DNA of 64,000 bases from positions 19,890-83,889 of the forward strand of contig NZ_AKJE01000112.1 in NCBI RefSeq assembly GCF_000282495.1. The letters run 5' to 3'. Origin of the DNA: Pseudomonas sp. GM79 (lineage in GTDB: Bacteria > Pseudomonadota > Gammaproteobacteria > Pseudomonadales > Pseudomonadaceae). The position numbers and the translations under genes were made by a program. The stretch's first letter is position 1. Each line of letters begins with the position of its first letter. Below are positions 27,162 through 35,607 of the stretch, in pieces. A model generated the notes under the pieces. It had not been told where the DNA came from. It worked only from the letters and a program-made list of their open reading frames with translations, and ran no database searches.

Positions 27162-27905
27162 ATGCGCGCATGGATTGGCATGATGGCCCTGGCTTGCGCG
27201 TTCAGCGTGCAAGCGGCCCCGAAAGTCGCGGTGACGGATCTGGCGTATCAGGAGCGAGTGGAGCAATACATCCACATCGTTTCGGCACAGAGCAACCACA
27301 GCCAGAGTTACTACGGCGCCAGCGGCTCTTCGAGTTACAACGAGATCGAAGCGACCAGCAGCTACATCGAGCAAGGCGAGCTGCGTAAATTCACCGGCGA
27401 CATCAAGGGCGAGATTCTGCGCACCGGCATGTTCCAGCTGGTGCAGGGCACGCCTTACACAGCATCGTCCAAAGGTGACGTGTATGACGTGATCAAGCGG
27501 ATCAAGGCCGGCAGCTTCAAAGGTGCCGACTACGTGCTGTTCGGCACCGTGTCAGACATCGACTTCACCCGCGACATGAACGAGCTGGCCAACACCGACA
27601 GCTATTCGGCGGTGCTGGGGCTGACGCTGGTGGCGGACTTCAGCCTGATAAACACCAAGACCTTTGAGATCACCTCGGCCTTCACGGCGATGGGCGAAGG
27701 TCAGGACACCAAACTGGTGAATGGTCGGGACATCAGGATTTCGCTGAACCGCCCACGGGTGGTACGTGATGTGTCCAAGGCGCTGGGTGAGGATGTGGCT
27801 GCGCAATTGAGCCAACAGCTCGGTGGCGGTGGTTACGAGCAGCCGGGGCAAGCGCCGCTGCGCAATAACCTGCCGCAGGATACGGCGCCGGTGATTCTGC
27901 ACTGA
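27162..27905 (+). CDS. CsgG-like periplasmic/outer-membrane protein
   Basis: A 247-residue protein with a Sec signal peptide (cleavage near VQA|AP, about 19) but no lipobox cysteine, unlike true CsgG. The body resembles the CsgG/LpoB nucleotide-binding-like fold: KVAVTDLAYQERV, then GEILRTGMFQLVQG, ADYVLFGTVSDIDF and a family-typical ADFSLINTKTFEI. The C-terminus is Gln/Pro/Gly-rich. Three bases separate it from the LpoB-like gene. No curli subunit genes are nearby, so amyloid export is unlikely. Probably a partner of the lipoproteins upstream. Confidence 0.82.
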   Translation: MRAWIGMMALACAFSVQAAPKVAVTDLAYQERVEQYIHIVSAQSNHSQSYYGASGSSSYNEIEATSSYIEQGELRKFTGDIKGEILRTGMFQLVQGTPYTASSKGDVYDVIKRIKAGSFKGADYVLFGTVSDIDFTRDMNELANTDSYSAVLGLTLVADFSLINTKTFEITSAFTAMGEGQDTKLVNGRDIRISLNRPRVVRDVSKALGEDVAAQLSQQLGGGGYEQPGQAPLRNNLPQDTAPVILH

Positions 27906-27945
27906 TATTCAGGTCAGCCACCCTGTGGCGAGGGGGCTTTGTGGC

Positions 27946-28050
27946 GAGGGAGCTTGCTCCCGTTGGGCCGCGAAGCGGCCCCCAGCAGTCAGGCAACCCG
28001 TATCAGCCGGTTTTACGACTGCTGCGCAGCCGAGCGGGAGCAAGCTCCCT
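27946..28050. repeat. BIME of the 'gtggcgagggagcttgctcc' class
   Basis: tgtggcgagggagcttgctc and its inverted partner gggagcaagctccctcgcca flank a short region with a gggccgcgaagcggcccc palindrome and gactgctgcgcagccgag. A second REP family, different from the main one. Confidence 0.88.
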
Positions 28051-28059
28051 CGCCACAAA

Positions 28060-28095
28060 TGAAAAAGGCGACCTGCAAGGGTCGCATTTTTTTGT
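28060..28095. terminator. bidirectional terminator between the csgG-like and lysE genes
   Basis: The stem GCGACC-tgcaag-GGTCGC is flanked by A-rich DNA on the left and ATTTTTTT on the right. It can serve the lipoprotein operon (+) and the LysE gene (-). Confidence 0.85.
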
Positions 28096-28105
28096 GCCTG
28101 AAGGT

Positions 28106-28738
28106 TTACACCGCCGCTTTGCGCAGGGTCGCCATGAACGCCGCCGCGCCGATGAACAGCCCGGCAAACGTGCGGTTCATGCGTTTTTGCTGCTTGGGTG
28201 TGCGCAACAAACGCAGCACCTTCGCCGCCAGCCCGGTGTAGCCGGCCATGACGATCAGGTCGACGCAGATCATGGTCACGCCGAGGATCAGGTACTGGGC
28301 CACCAGCGGCGCGTGGGGGTCGATGAATTGCGGCAGCACCGCGAGCATGAACACCAAGGCCTTGGGGTTGCTGACGTTCACCAGAAAGCCACGGAACACC
28401 AGCGCCATCGGCTTGCCGATCTGCCGGATGGCCGCATCGTCGCTCATGTCATTGGGCAGCGCGCGCCATTGCTTGACCGCGAGGTAGACCAGGTATGCCA
28501 CGCCAAACCATTTGATCGCATAGAAAGCCGTGGCGGAGGCCGCGAGGATCGCACCCACACCGGCAGCGACAATCGCGATCTGCAAGGCCAGGCCCAGTTG
28601 CAGGCCCAGGGCGTTCCAGTAACCGCGCCAGAAACCGTAGCGCAGACCGCTGGACATCGACGCAATGGCGCCGGCACCGGGAGAAAGACTGATCACCCAG
28701 CAGGCGGCAAAAAACGCCAGCCATGTTTGAAGCAGCAT
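28106..28738 (-). CDS. LysE/RhtB-family amino-acid exporter
   Basis: A 210-residue inner-membrane protein with about six helices. It opens with the family motif SLSPGAGAIASMSSGLRYG (about 17-35) and has GFLVNVSNPKALVFMLAVLPQF at about 117-138. Members export amino acids such as homoserine, threonine or lysine; the substrate here is not predictable. Monocistronic, between a terminator and a REP pair. Confidence 0.92.
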   Translation of the reverse strand: MLLQTWLAFFAACWVISLSPGAGAIASMSSGLRYGFWRGYWNALGLQLGLALQIAIVAAGVGAILAASATAFYAIKWFGVAYLVYLAVKQWRALPNDMSDDAAIRQIGKPMALVFRGFLVNVSNPKALVFMLAVLPQFIDPHAPLVAQYLILGVTMICVDLIVMAGYTGLAAKVLRLLRTPKQQKRMNRTFAGLFIGAAAFMATLRKAAV

Positions 28739-28854
28739 CGCACACCTCGACTCAGACTCGTGACAGACGTCTAAGCTAATGCGCCTTTGGGCCGATGACT
28801 ACCGATTTTTTGCAGGACATGGCGACTGCCGACCAGCGTTTGCGGCTTGAGGCC

Positions 28855-28951
28855 CCCTTCGCGAGCAAGCCCGCTCCCACATGGGATCTTCAGTGGACAC
28901 AAAATTTGTGATTCACATCAATCTAGTGTGGGAGCGGGCTTGCTTGCGAAA
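28855..28951. repeat. REP pair (BIME)
   Basis: cgcgagcaagcccgctccca and inverted gtgggagcgggcttgcttgc, the latter with one base changed (gcttgcga), flank a 40-bp spacer. Confidence 0.9.
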
Positions 28952-28989
28952 GCGGTGTATCAGGCGACATCGATGCAGAAATTCAAAGC

Positions 28990-29571
28990 CTATTTTTCAA
29001 ACCCATTGGACGGAAACACATCCGTCCCACGCCAGCGTCGAACCGAGCGCTGGAAGAACAGGCTATTGGGCACTTGCACCATGGCACTGCCGGTGCCGAG
29101 TTCTTCGGCTTCGATCAGCGTGGTGTAGAGCAGATTGATCGCCACCACCCGACCTTTGACGCCGGGCTTGTCGGTGGTATCCACCAATTCGACCACATCG
29201 CCGATGCGGAACGGGCCGACGGTGAAGATCAGAATTGCGCATAGCAGGTTGGACAGCACGCTCCACATGGCGAAAAACGCCACGGCGGCCACCGCAACGA
29301 AACCGGACAACGCCGTCCAGAGCACCGTGGCCGACACGCCAAGGCGTTCCAGCACAAAGATCAACGCACTGCCCATGATCAGCCAGCGCAAACCACCGCG
29401 CAGCGGCATGAAAAACTGCGGCGGAAACGGATAGCGTTCGCCCAGGCGAGTCAGGCATTTAGCGACGACGCGCTGGGCGATATAACCGGCCAGCAGGATC
29501 AGCAGAATTTGCACGACCAGCCAGAGCGGCTCCCCCCACCCAGCCGGCAACGGCAGCTTGAAGGCTTCCAT
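28990..29571 (-). CDS. small MscS-family mechanosensitive channel protein
   Basis: A 193-residue protein, shorter than E. coli MscS. It has two hydrophobic segments, then the pore-like TM3 region (SGFVAVAAVAFFAMWSVLSN, about 89-108) and the beta domain FRIGDVVELV (about 121-130). It lacks most of the C-terminal cytoplasmic cage. Its ATG overlaps the stop of the ABC-F gene (TGATG), so it is translationally coupled to it. Likely an osmotic-release channel of the inner membrane. Confidence 0.85.
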   Translation of the reverse strand: MEAFKLPLPAGWGEPLWLVVQILLILLAGYIAQRVVAKCLTRLGERYPFPPQFFMPLRGGLRWLIMGSALIFVLERLGVSATVLWTALSGFVAVAAVAFFAMWSVLSNLLCAILIFTVGPFRIGDVVELVDTTDKPGVKGRVVAINLLYTTLIEAEELGTGSAMVQVPNSLFFQRSVRRWRGTDVFPSNGFEK

Positions 29572-31481
29572 CAGGACAGTGCCTCCAGCTCCGCCTGCAT
29601 GCTTTCCAGCAGTTCCAGCGCTTCCATCCAGGCTTCTTCCAATTCGGCTTCACGCACCTTCAGCTTGGCTTGTTCAGCCAGCAGATCACGCAAATCGTTC
29701 TTGCGCATCGGCTCGTAAATGTCGCTGTCGCCAAGGCTGGTATCGATCTTTGCCAGCTTCTCGTGCAGCTTGCCCAGCTCGGCTTCAAGCTTGTCGGCCT
29801 CGCGCTTGTGTGGTGCCAACTGCTGACGCAATGCAGCAGCGGCCTGGCGCTGGGCCTTCTTGTCGGTCTTGTCCGGATTGACCGGGGTATTGCTGACCGG
29901 GGCATTGCGTTGACGGTATTCGACCAGCCAACGGGCGTAGTCTTCCAGGTCGCCGTCGAACTCCTCGACCTTGCCGTCGGCCACCAGATAGAAATTGTCA
30001 GTAGTGCTTTTGAGCAGATGGCGATCGTGTGAGACCACCAGTACCGCGCCACTGAATTCCTGCAGTGCCATGGTCAGCGCCAGACGCATTTCCAGGTCCA
30101 GGTGGTTGGTCGGTTCGTCGAGCAGCAACAGGTTCGGTCGATCCCAAGCGATCAATGCCAGGGCCAGACGCGCTTTCTCACCGCCGGAGAAATTCAGTAC
30201 CGGCTCATCGATACGCGCGCCGCGGAAGTCGAACCCTCCGAGGAAGTCGCGCAGGGTCTGCTCACGCTCGGTCGGCGCCAGGCGCTGCAAGTGCAGCAAC
30301 GGGCTGGCTTTGGAGTCGAGAGAATCCAGCTGATGCTGGGCGAAGTAGCCAACGACGGTGTTTTCACCGCGTGTCAGGCGACCGGCCAACGGCGAGAGTT
30401 CACCGGCGAGGTTTTTGATCAGGGTCGATTTACCCGCGCCGTTCGGGCCGAGCAAACCGATCCGCGCGCCGGGGGTCAGTTGCAGCTTGACCTTCTCCAG
30501 CACGGCTTTGTCGCCGTAACCCAGTCGAGCATCCGACAGGTCGATCAGCGGGCTGGAAATTTTCGTCGACTCGCGGAAGACGAAGTCGAACGGCGAATCG
30601 ACGTGGGCGGCGGACAGCTCTTCCATCCGCTCCAGTGCCTTGATCCGGCTCTGGGCCTGACGGGCCTTGGTGGCCTGGGCCTTGAAGCGGGCGATGTAGC
30701 TTTCCATGTGCGCACGTTGCGCCTGTTGCTTCTCGTAGGCCTGTTGCTGCTGGGCCAGACGTTCGGCACGGGCGCGTTCGAAAGCGCTGTAACCACCGCG
30801 ATACAGGGTGATCTTGCGTTGATCGACGTGGGCTACGTGATCGACCACGGCATCGAGGAAGTCCCGGTCGTGGGAAATCAGCAGCAAGGTGCCAGGGTAG
30901 CTTTTAAGCCACTCTTCGAGCCAGATGATGGCGTCGAGGTCCAAGTGGTTGGTCGGTTCGTCGAGTAGCAACAGGTCCGAAGGGCACATCAAAGCCTGCG
31001 CCAGATTCAGACGCATCCGCCAGCCACCGGAGAAGTCTCCTACTTGCCGATCCATCTGCTCATTGGTGAACCCAAGGCCGGCCAGCAGCTTTCGAGCCCG
31101 TGCGTCGGCGGTGTAGCCGTCGGCGCTGTCGAGTTCCGAGTGCAGGCGGGCCTGAGCGGCACCGTCATGGGCCGCTTCGGCTGCGGCGAGGTCGCGTTGC
31201 ACCTCGCGCAGGCGCAGGTCGCCATCGAGCACGTAGTCGACCGCCAGGCGTTCGAGTGTCTCGATTTCCTGGCGCATGTGGGCGATGCGCCAGTCGGCCG
31301 GCAAGAAGCAGTCACCCGAGTCCGGGTGCAGTTCGCCACGAATCAAGGCGAACAGGCTCGATTTGCCGGCGCCGTTGGCACCGATGAGGCCGGCTTTGTG
31401 GCCGGCGTGCAGGGTCAGCTCGGCGTCTTCTAGCAGACGTTGCGGGCCACGCTGTAAAGTCAGGTTCTGAAGTCGAATCAT
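29571..31481 (-). CDS. ABC-F family ATPase (YheS-like)
   Basis: A 636-residue soluble protein with two ABC cassettes. Walker A sites are GANGAGKSS and GPNGAGKST, the signatures are FSGGWRMRLNLAQAL and FSGGEKARLALAL, and each has LLLDEPTNHLDL. The inter-domain linker is Lys/Arg/Gln-rich with QAQRAHMESYIARFKAQATKARQ, and a C-terminal coiled coil follows. ABC-F proteins bind the ribosomal E-site and act on stalled translation or antibiotic protection. Start at 31481, just before MIRLQNLTL. No membrane domain, so not a transporter. Confidence 0.93.
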   Translation of the reverse strand: MIRLQNLTLQRGPQRLLEDAELTLHAGHKAGLIGANGAGKSSLFALIRGELHPDSGDCFLPADWRIAHMRQEIETLERLAVDYVLDGDLRLREVQRDLAAAEAAHDGAAQARLHSELDSADGYTADARARKLLAGLGFTNEQMDRQVGDFSGGWRMRLNLAQALMCPSDLLLLDEPTNHLDLDAIIWLEEWLKSYPGTLLLISHDRDFLDAVVDHVAHVDQRKITLYRGGYSAFERARAERLAQQQQAYEKQQAQRAHMESYIARFKAQATKARQAQSRIKALERMEELSAAHVDSPFDFVFRESTKISSPLIDLSDARLGYGDKAVLEKVKLQLTPGARIGLLGPNGAGKSTLIKNLAGELSPLAGRLTRGENTVVGYFAQHQLDSLDSKASPLLHLQRLAPTEREQTLRDFLGGFDFRGARIDEPVLNFSGGEKARLALALIAWDRPNLLLLDEPTNHLDLEMRLALTMALQEFSGAVLVVSHDRHLLKSTTDNFYLVADGKVEEFDGDLEDYARWLVEYRQRNAPVSNTPVNPDKTDKKAQRQAAAALRQQLAPHKREADKLEAELGKLHEKLAKIDTSLGDSDIYEPMRKNDLRDLLAEQAKLKVREAELEEAWMEALELLESMQAELEALS

Positions 31482-31531
31482 AATGGCGGCGGAGTCTACC
31501 AGCTTCGCTCGCAACTGGCGCGAGTAGCACT

Positions 31532-31996
31532 ATGTCCTCTGACCTGTGGAGCTTTTCCGTTATCACTTACTCCCGTCGCGGGGTAGAACGTGCGTGCCTG
31601 CAATTGCAGTCGGCAGGCGTGAATGTGTGCCTGCTGCTGTGCGGGTTGTGGCTGGAAGAACGTGGAGTTACCTGCAACAAACAACGCTTGCAGCTGCTTC
31701 GCGATGTAGCCGGGCCTTGGGACGCGGATGTCGTGCAACCGTTGCGCGCCTTGCGCCTGCAATGGAAAGCCGCCGCTAGCGAGGATGCCGGGCTGAATGA
31801 TTTGCGCGAACAGGTAAAGTCACTGGAGATGGAAGCCGAACGACATCTGCTGTCACGGCTGGAACGATTGGCACAGAGTTGGCCGCAGTATGAGGAGACC
31901 GAACGAACGGCCTGGCTCGAAGGTGTGGCGGCGGGTGCCGCCAACCTGGACCGCGACGCGCTGCATCAGCTGCGCGTCGCGGCAACCGGCACTTAG
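31532..31996 (+). CDS. TIGR02444 family protein (DUF2390)
   Basis: A 154-residue protein opening SSDLWSFSVITYSRRGVERA and containing CLLLCGLWLEERGV, recognised as the TIGR02444 family of unknown function found beside algP and ABC-F genes in pseudomonads. Mostly helical. It is divergent from the ABC-F gene across 50 bp and overlaps the end of algP by 4 bp. Confidence 0.85.
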   Translation: MSSDLWSFSVITYSRRGVERACLQLQSAGVNVCLLLCGLWLEERGVTCNKQRLQLLRDVAGPWDADVVQPLRALRLQWKAAASEDAGLNDLREQVKSLEMEAERHLLSRLERLAQSWPQYEETERTAWLEGVAAGAANLDRDALHQLRVAATGT

Positions 31997-33153
31997 GAAG
32001 CGCTGGTTGGGGTGGTTGCTGCGATCGATGCGGCGGCCGGCGTTGGCGCTGGCGTGGCTGTCGAGGTGGCTGCTGCTAAGGCAGACGTTGCTGCCGGAGC
32101 CGGGTTGGCTGGCTTGGCAACTGGCGCGGCGGCCGGCTTGGCGGCAACCGGTTTTTTCACCGCTGGTTTTGCAGCCGGTTTGGTAGCGGCAGGTTTGGCT
32201 GCTGGTTTCGCTGCGGCAGGTTTTGCAGCAGTAGCTGGCTTGGCTGCAGCAGGTTTTGCAGCAGTAGCTGGCTTGGCTGCAGCAGGTTTTGCAGCAGTAG
32301 CTGGCTTGGCTGCAGCAGGTTTTGCAGCAGCAGTTTTGGCAGCCGGTTTGGCTGCAGCTTTTGCAGCTGGCTTGGCAGCAGTTTTAGTCGCGACTGATTT
32401 CGCGGCTGGCTTGGCAGCAGGTTTCGCAGCGGCAGTTTTTGCAGCTGGTTTTGCGGCCGGTTTGGCAGCTGCTTTCGCCGCTGCAGTTTTCGCCACCGCG
32501 GGTTTAGCAGCAGCGGTTCTGGCAGCCGGTTTAGCGGCAGCTGTTTTGGCAGCGGCTGGCTTGGCGGCAGGTTTGGCAGCCGGTTTGGCAGCGCTTGCAG
32601 CGACTGTTTTTTTCGCCGCAGGTTTAGCGGCAGGTTTTGCTGCGGCTTTCACCGGTGCTTTGGCAGCCGGTTTGGCAGCAGGCTTGGCCGATGCTTTTGC
32701 AGCAGCCGGTTTGGCAGCGGCTTTCTTGGCAGGAGCCGCGGCAGGCTTGGCCGAACGCAGGGACAACGCCTTGCCGACAGCCTCTTGTACACGACCGACG
32801 CCCTGGGCCAGTTTCAGGCTTTCTTGAGCATCGCGCTTGAGTTGCAGAATGTAGCTGCGCGTTTCGGATTGACGATCCTTGAGGGCATCGAGCAAGTCCT
32901 CAAGTTCTTTCACCGCATCTTTGGCCTTGGCTTGTGCCTTGGCCTTGCCGGCCGCCGCAGCGTCCTGCAATTTGGTACGGGACTTGTGCAATTTCTCTTG
33001 CGCTTTTCCGCGCTGCTTCTCCAGTTTGGCGAGCAGTTTTTCAGCATCAGCCAAGGCTTGGGAACAAGCGTTTTCCAAATGCTCGAGCAGGCTGCCCGAG
33101 AGTTGTTGGAGTAAGTGCAACGGAGTATTTACTGGCTTCTTGGTGGCCGACAT
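31993..33153 (-). CDS. algP: AlgP, histone H1-like alginate regulatory protein
   Basis: A 386-residue protein. Residues 1-130 form a helical, coiled-coil N-domain (LHLLQQLSGSLLEHLENACS; ELEDLLDALKDRQSETRSYI). From about residue 140 it is almost entirely Lys/Pro/Ala repeats of KPAA type, as in eukaryotic H1 tails. AlgP of P. aeruginosa binds DNA and affects algD transcription. The repeat tail contains perfect 33-bp tandem repeats at 32219-32317, making length variation likely. Strong compositional bias means antisense ORFs here are shadows. Confidence 0.93.
   Translation of the reverse strand: MSATKKPVNTPLHLLQQLSGSLLEHLENACSQALADAEKLLAKLEKQRGKAQEKLHKSRTKLQDAAAAGKAKAQAKAKDAVKELEDLLDALKDRQSETRSYILQLKRDAQESLKLAQGVGRVQEAVGKALSLRSAKPAAAPAKKAAAKPAAAKASAKPAAKPAAKAPVKAAAKPAAKPAAKKTVAASAAKPAAKPAAKPAAAKTAAAKPAARTAAAKPAVAKTAAAKAAAKPAAKPAAKTAAAKPAAKPAAKSVATKTAAKPAAKAAAKPAAKTAAAKPAAAKPATAAKPAAAKPATAAKPAAAKPATAAKPAAAKPAAKPAATKPAAKPAVKKPVAAKPAAAPVAKPANPAPAATSALAAATSTATPAPTPAAASIAATTPTSAS
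32219..32317. repeat. three perfect 33-bp tandem repeats inside algP
   Basis: The unit begins ggttttgcagcagtagctgg and ends cttggctgcagca. Copies start at 32219, 32252 and 32285, followed by a partial copy from 32318. Each encodes 11 residues of KPAAAKPATAA type, so copy changes keep the reading frame. Confidence 0.92.
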
Positions 33154-33345
33154 GGTTTACCTCCTGGCTGACGTGAATGCGGCTCATACTAGACCTCTGC
33201 TGCAACCGCCGCTAGGGCATGTTGACAGTATCGAAAGCACTACGTTGCAACGAAGTAAAAATGTTCTGTGCTTGCGCAAAACCAGTTCACCTTTGAACGC
33301 ATTCACACTGGCATAATCCTGCGCATCTCAGGTCGGAGAGTGCCC

Positions 33346-34011
33346 ATGTCGCGCTACCTTTTTTTATCGTTGTGCGTGGTTTTTTCTGTGGCGCAAGCCG
33401 CCGAAAAAACCGCCGCAAATGACACTCACGATCTCGCTTACAGCTTGGGCGCAAGCCTTGGCGAACGCTTGCGCCAGGAAGTTCCGGACCTGCAACTTCA
33501 GGCCCTGCTCGAAGGTTTGCAACAAGCCTATCAAGGCAAGCCGCTGGCACTGAAAGATGAGCGGATCGAACAGATTCTGGCTGAGCATGAAGCCCGGATT
33601 GCCATGCAGTCGCCTGTACCGCAAAGCGAATTGGCATTGGAAAACGAGCGACGCTTTCTAGCCGAGGAAAAAGCCAAGCCCGGCGTTCGCGAACTGGCCG
33701 ATGGAATACTGCTGACAGAGTTGGCACCGGGCACCGGTGCCAAGGCCGGTCCGAATGGCAAGGTCCAGGTGCTGTATATCGGACGCCTGCCTGACGGTTC
33801 AGTGTTCGACCAGAACAGCCAACCGCAATGGTTCAGTCTTGATAGCGTAATCACAGGCTGGCGCAGTGCGCTGCAAAACATGCCGGTCGGCGCGACATGG
33901 CGCCTGGTGATTCCATCGGCCCAAGCCTATGGTGCCGACGGTGCCGGCGACCTGATTGCGCCATTCACGCCGCTGGTATTCGAGGTCGAATTGCGCGGTG
34001 CTAAAAGCTGA
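33346..34011 (+). CDS. FKBP-type peptidyl-prolyl isomerase, periplasmic
   Basis: A 221-residue protein. A signal peptide (MSRYLFLSLCVVFSVAQAA) is followed by an N-terminal dimerisation domain (LAYSLGASLGERLRQEVPDL, family FKBP_N) and a C-terminal FKBP domain with VQVLYIGRLPDGSVFDQN and GWRSALQNMPVGATWRLVIP. The usual tyrosine/aspartate pocket is partly altered (PQWFSLDSVITGW). It folds proline-containing envelope proteins. GGTCGGAGAG precedes the ATG at 33346. Confidence 0.9.
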   Translation: MSRYLFLSLCVVFSVAQAAEKTAANDTHDLAYSLGASLGERLRQEVPDLQLQALLEGLQQAYQGKPLALKDERIEQILAEHEARIAMQSPVPQSELALENERRFLAEEKAKPGVRELADGILLTELAPGTGAKAGPNGKVQVLYIGRLPDGSVFDQNSQPQWFSLDSVITGWRSALQNMPVGATWRLVIPSAQAYGADGAGDLIAPFTPLVFEVELRGAKS

Positions 34012-34021
34012 AAACCGGAAA

Positions 34022-34053
34022 CGAAAAACGGCGCGCATTTGCGCACCGTTTTG
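34022..34053. terminator. bidirectional terminator between FKBP gene and algQ
   Basis: AAAACGGcGCGC-attt-GCGCaCCGTTTT has T-tracts in both directions and lies between two convergent stops. Confidence 0.82.
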
Positions 34054-34073
34054 AGGGTGTTGCCGGATAAGGT

Positions 34074-34532
34074 TCAGGCTTGAACCGAATCCTCTTCCTT
34101 GTGAGCAGTGTGCAGCACTTCGATCAGGCAATCTTCCAGTTCGAAGCGTTCGTGCAACAAGCCACCCAGCTCCTTGAATTTCTCCGCGACACACTTGCCG
34201 GCATCACACAGGTCGTTGAACGCCAGCAGCTTCTCGGTGATGACGTCAATGCGCGGGTAAATTGTCTCGGCCAACTCCAGACCACGAGTATCACCGAACG
34301 CCTTGGCTTCGCCCGTCAGCTGTTCGTAGATCTCGAAATGCCCGGCAGACACGTAGTCGACCAGCACACCGCAGAATTCCTGCAACGGTTTTCGGTTCTC
34401 GCCCAAAGCTTCGGGCTTGGCGCCGAGAGCGTCATAGGCCCGAACCAGTTCGTGACGCTCCTGCAACCAGCGATCGATCAGCAGATGCACTCCACCCCAA
34501 CGTTCCTGAGCATTCTGACAACTTTCGAGCAT
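34074..34532 (-). CDS. algQ: AlgQ/Rsd, anti-sigma-70 regulator
   Basis: A 152-residue helical protein of the Rsd/AlgQ family (ERWGGVHLLIDRWLQERHEL at about 11-30; CGVLVDYVSAGHFEIYEQL). It binds region 4 of the housekeeping sigma factor and, in P. aeruginosa, influences alginate and siderophore genes. Located between the FKBP gene and dsbB, the order conserved in the genus. Confidence 0.95.
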   Translation of the reverse strand: MLESCQNAQERWGGVHLLIDRWLQERHELVRAYDALGAKPEALGENRKPLQEFCGVLVDYVSAGHFEIYEQLTGEAKAFGDTRGLELAETIYPRIDVITEKLLAFNDLCDAGKCVAEKFKELGGLLHERFELEDCLIEVLHTAHKEEDSVQA

Positions 34533-34711
34533 GGTGATTCTCTCTTCCCTTGTGGGTCATGCTGCTCTACACCTGTCGCACACTTGAAGATCAAGAATCG
34601 ACCAGGCAGAGCGTCATTCGAGCAACATAAATCCAATGACACGTGCGGGCCAGATTATGCCCGCGCGCCTATGGCTTCAAGGTACGCAGGAGATAAAGTT
34701 CATACAAGTGT

Positions 34712-35263
34712 TTAATCACCCGCCAATGCCCGGTGCGACGACTCGCCGCTGAGCGGTCGCTGACACGCGATCCAGACAAGGCGCAGCAACTGATACCCGC
34801 CCAGAATCATCATCGCAACGAAGAACAGCAAACTCCATTCCGGGATGCTCAGGTCGAACAGCGTCCAGGAAATTTCCGCGCAATCGGCGGTTCCTTTGAA
34901 CATTCGCTGCACGACACAAAGCCAGGGCGTACTGGCGAACAGATCGGCCAGATCAGGCGAACATGTCGATAACTGATGCACCGGATCGCTCTGCAACACC
35001 ACCTGCCGCCACGCTGTGATGGTGCCCGCCAGACTGCAGAACAGACCCAGCAACCAATACAGGAAGGATCCAAAGCGTCCCGGCCCCTGCACTGAAGCCG
35101 CCAGGCAGACACCCGTCAGCAGCGCCAGGCAAACCCGCTGCAACAGGCACAACCCGCACGGCTTGAGGCCGACCGCATATTCCAGGTGATAGGAAACGCC
35201 CAAGGCCAGGGCACCTGCAATGAAAACCATGAAAAACAAGGAGCGTGAGCAGGCCAAAGACAT
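34712..35263 (-). CDS. dsbB: DsbB disulfide bond formation protein (DsbH type)
   Basis: A 183-residue inner-membrane protein with four helices. The first periplasmic pair is CGLC after GLKP (about 36-39), the second pair lies in STCSPDL (about 100) and TADCAEISW (about 128), and the quinone-proximal segment QRVCLALLTG follows the first pair. It reoxidises DsbA using ubiquinone. The arrangement algQ-dsbB-hemY matches PAO1, where it is called dsbH. Confidence 0.93.
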   Translation of the reverse strand: MSLACSRSLFFMVFIAGALALGVSYHLEYAVGLKPCGLCLLQRVCLALLTGVCLAASVQGPGRFGSFLYWLLGLFCSLAGTITAWRQVVLQSDPVHQLSTCSPDLADLFASTPWLCVVQRMFKGTADCAEISWTLFDLSIPEWSLLFFVAMMILGGYQLLRLVWIACQRPLSGESSHRALAGD

Positions 35264-35464
35264 GGCTTTTCCGTAACAGTAGAGACAGGCGGTTACGGTA
35301 GAGGAAAGCGCAGCAGCCTTTCAAGGCAGGCCCCCACGGACACTTCACCAGAAGTGTAGGGAATTCCCGACAGCGTCGAGAGGATTTGATGTAGTCCTCT
35401 GTAGGACTTTGCCGGCGAAGGATTACAACGCTGAAACAGTGGCGGATTCGAAGCGATTACCGCC
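35264..35464. other. intergenic between dsbB and hemY, no gene seen
   Basis: The left part of a 344-bp gap. It has short direct and inverted motifs around 35388-35410 (gtagtcctctgtaggact) but no ORF with a plausible start. It holds the dsbB promoter side. Confidence 0.35.
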
Positions 35465-35602
35465 CTGTAGCAGCTGCCGAAGGCGGCGTTCGGCTGCGCA
35501 GCAGTCGTCATCCATCTAACGCGCCCCACCTGATCAAACCGTGGCGCCTGATTTACGACTGCTGCGCAGCCGAACGCAGGCTGCGCCAGCTGCTACAGGG
35601 GC
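35465..35602. repeat. BIME of the 'tgtagcagctgccgaaggc' class
   Basis: ctgtagcagctgccgaaggc, then cgttcggctgcgcagcagtc, with inverted partners gactgctgcgcagccgaacg and cgccagctgctacagg. This third REP class fills the space just 3' of hemY. Confidence 0.88.
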
Positions 35603-35607
35603 AGGAA

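Noticed and set aside
27162..27905. Curli secretion channel CsgG
   Set aside because: There is no lipobox cysteine and no csgA/B/E/F genes; only fold-level resemblance is claimed.
32219..32340. Possible CRISPR-like array
   Set aside because: The repeats are contiguous, without spacers, and code in frame within algP.
32012..32827. 271-codon Gly/Leu/Ala repeat protein on the plus strand
   Set aside because: It is the antisense reading of the algP KPAA repeat tail, not an independent repeat protein.
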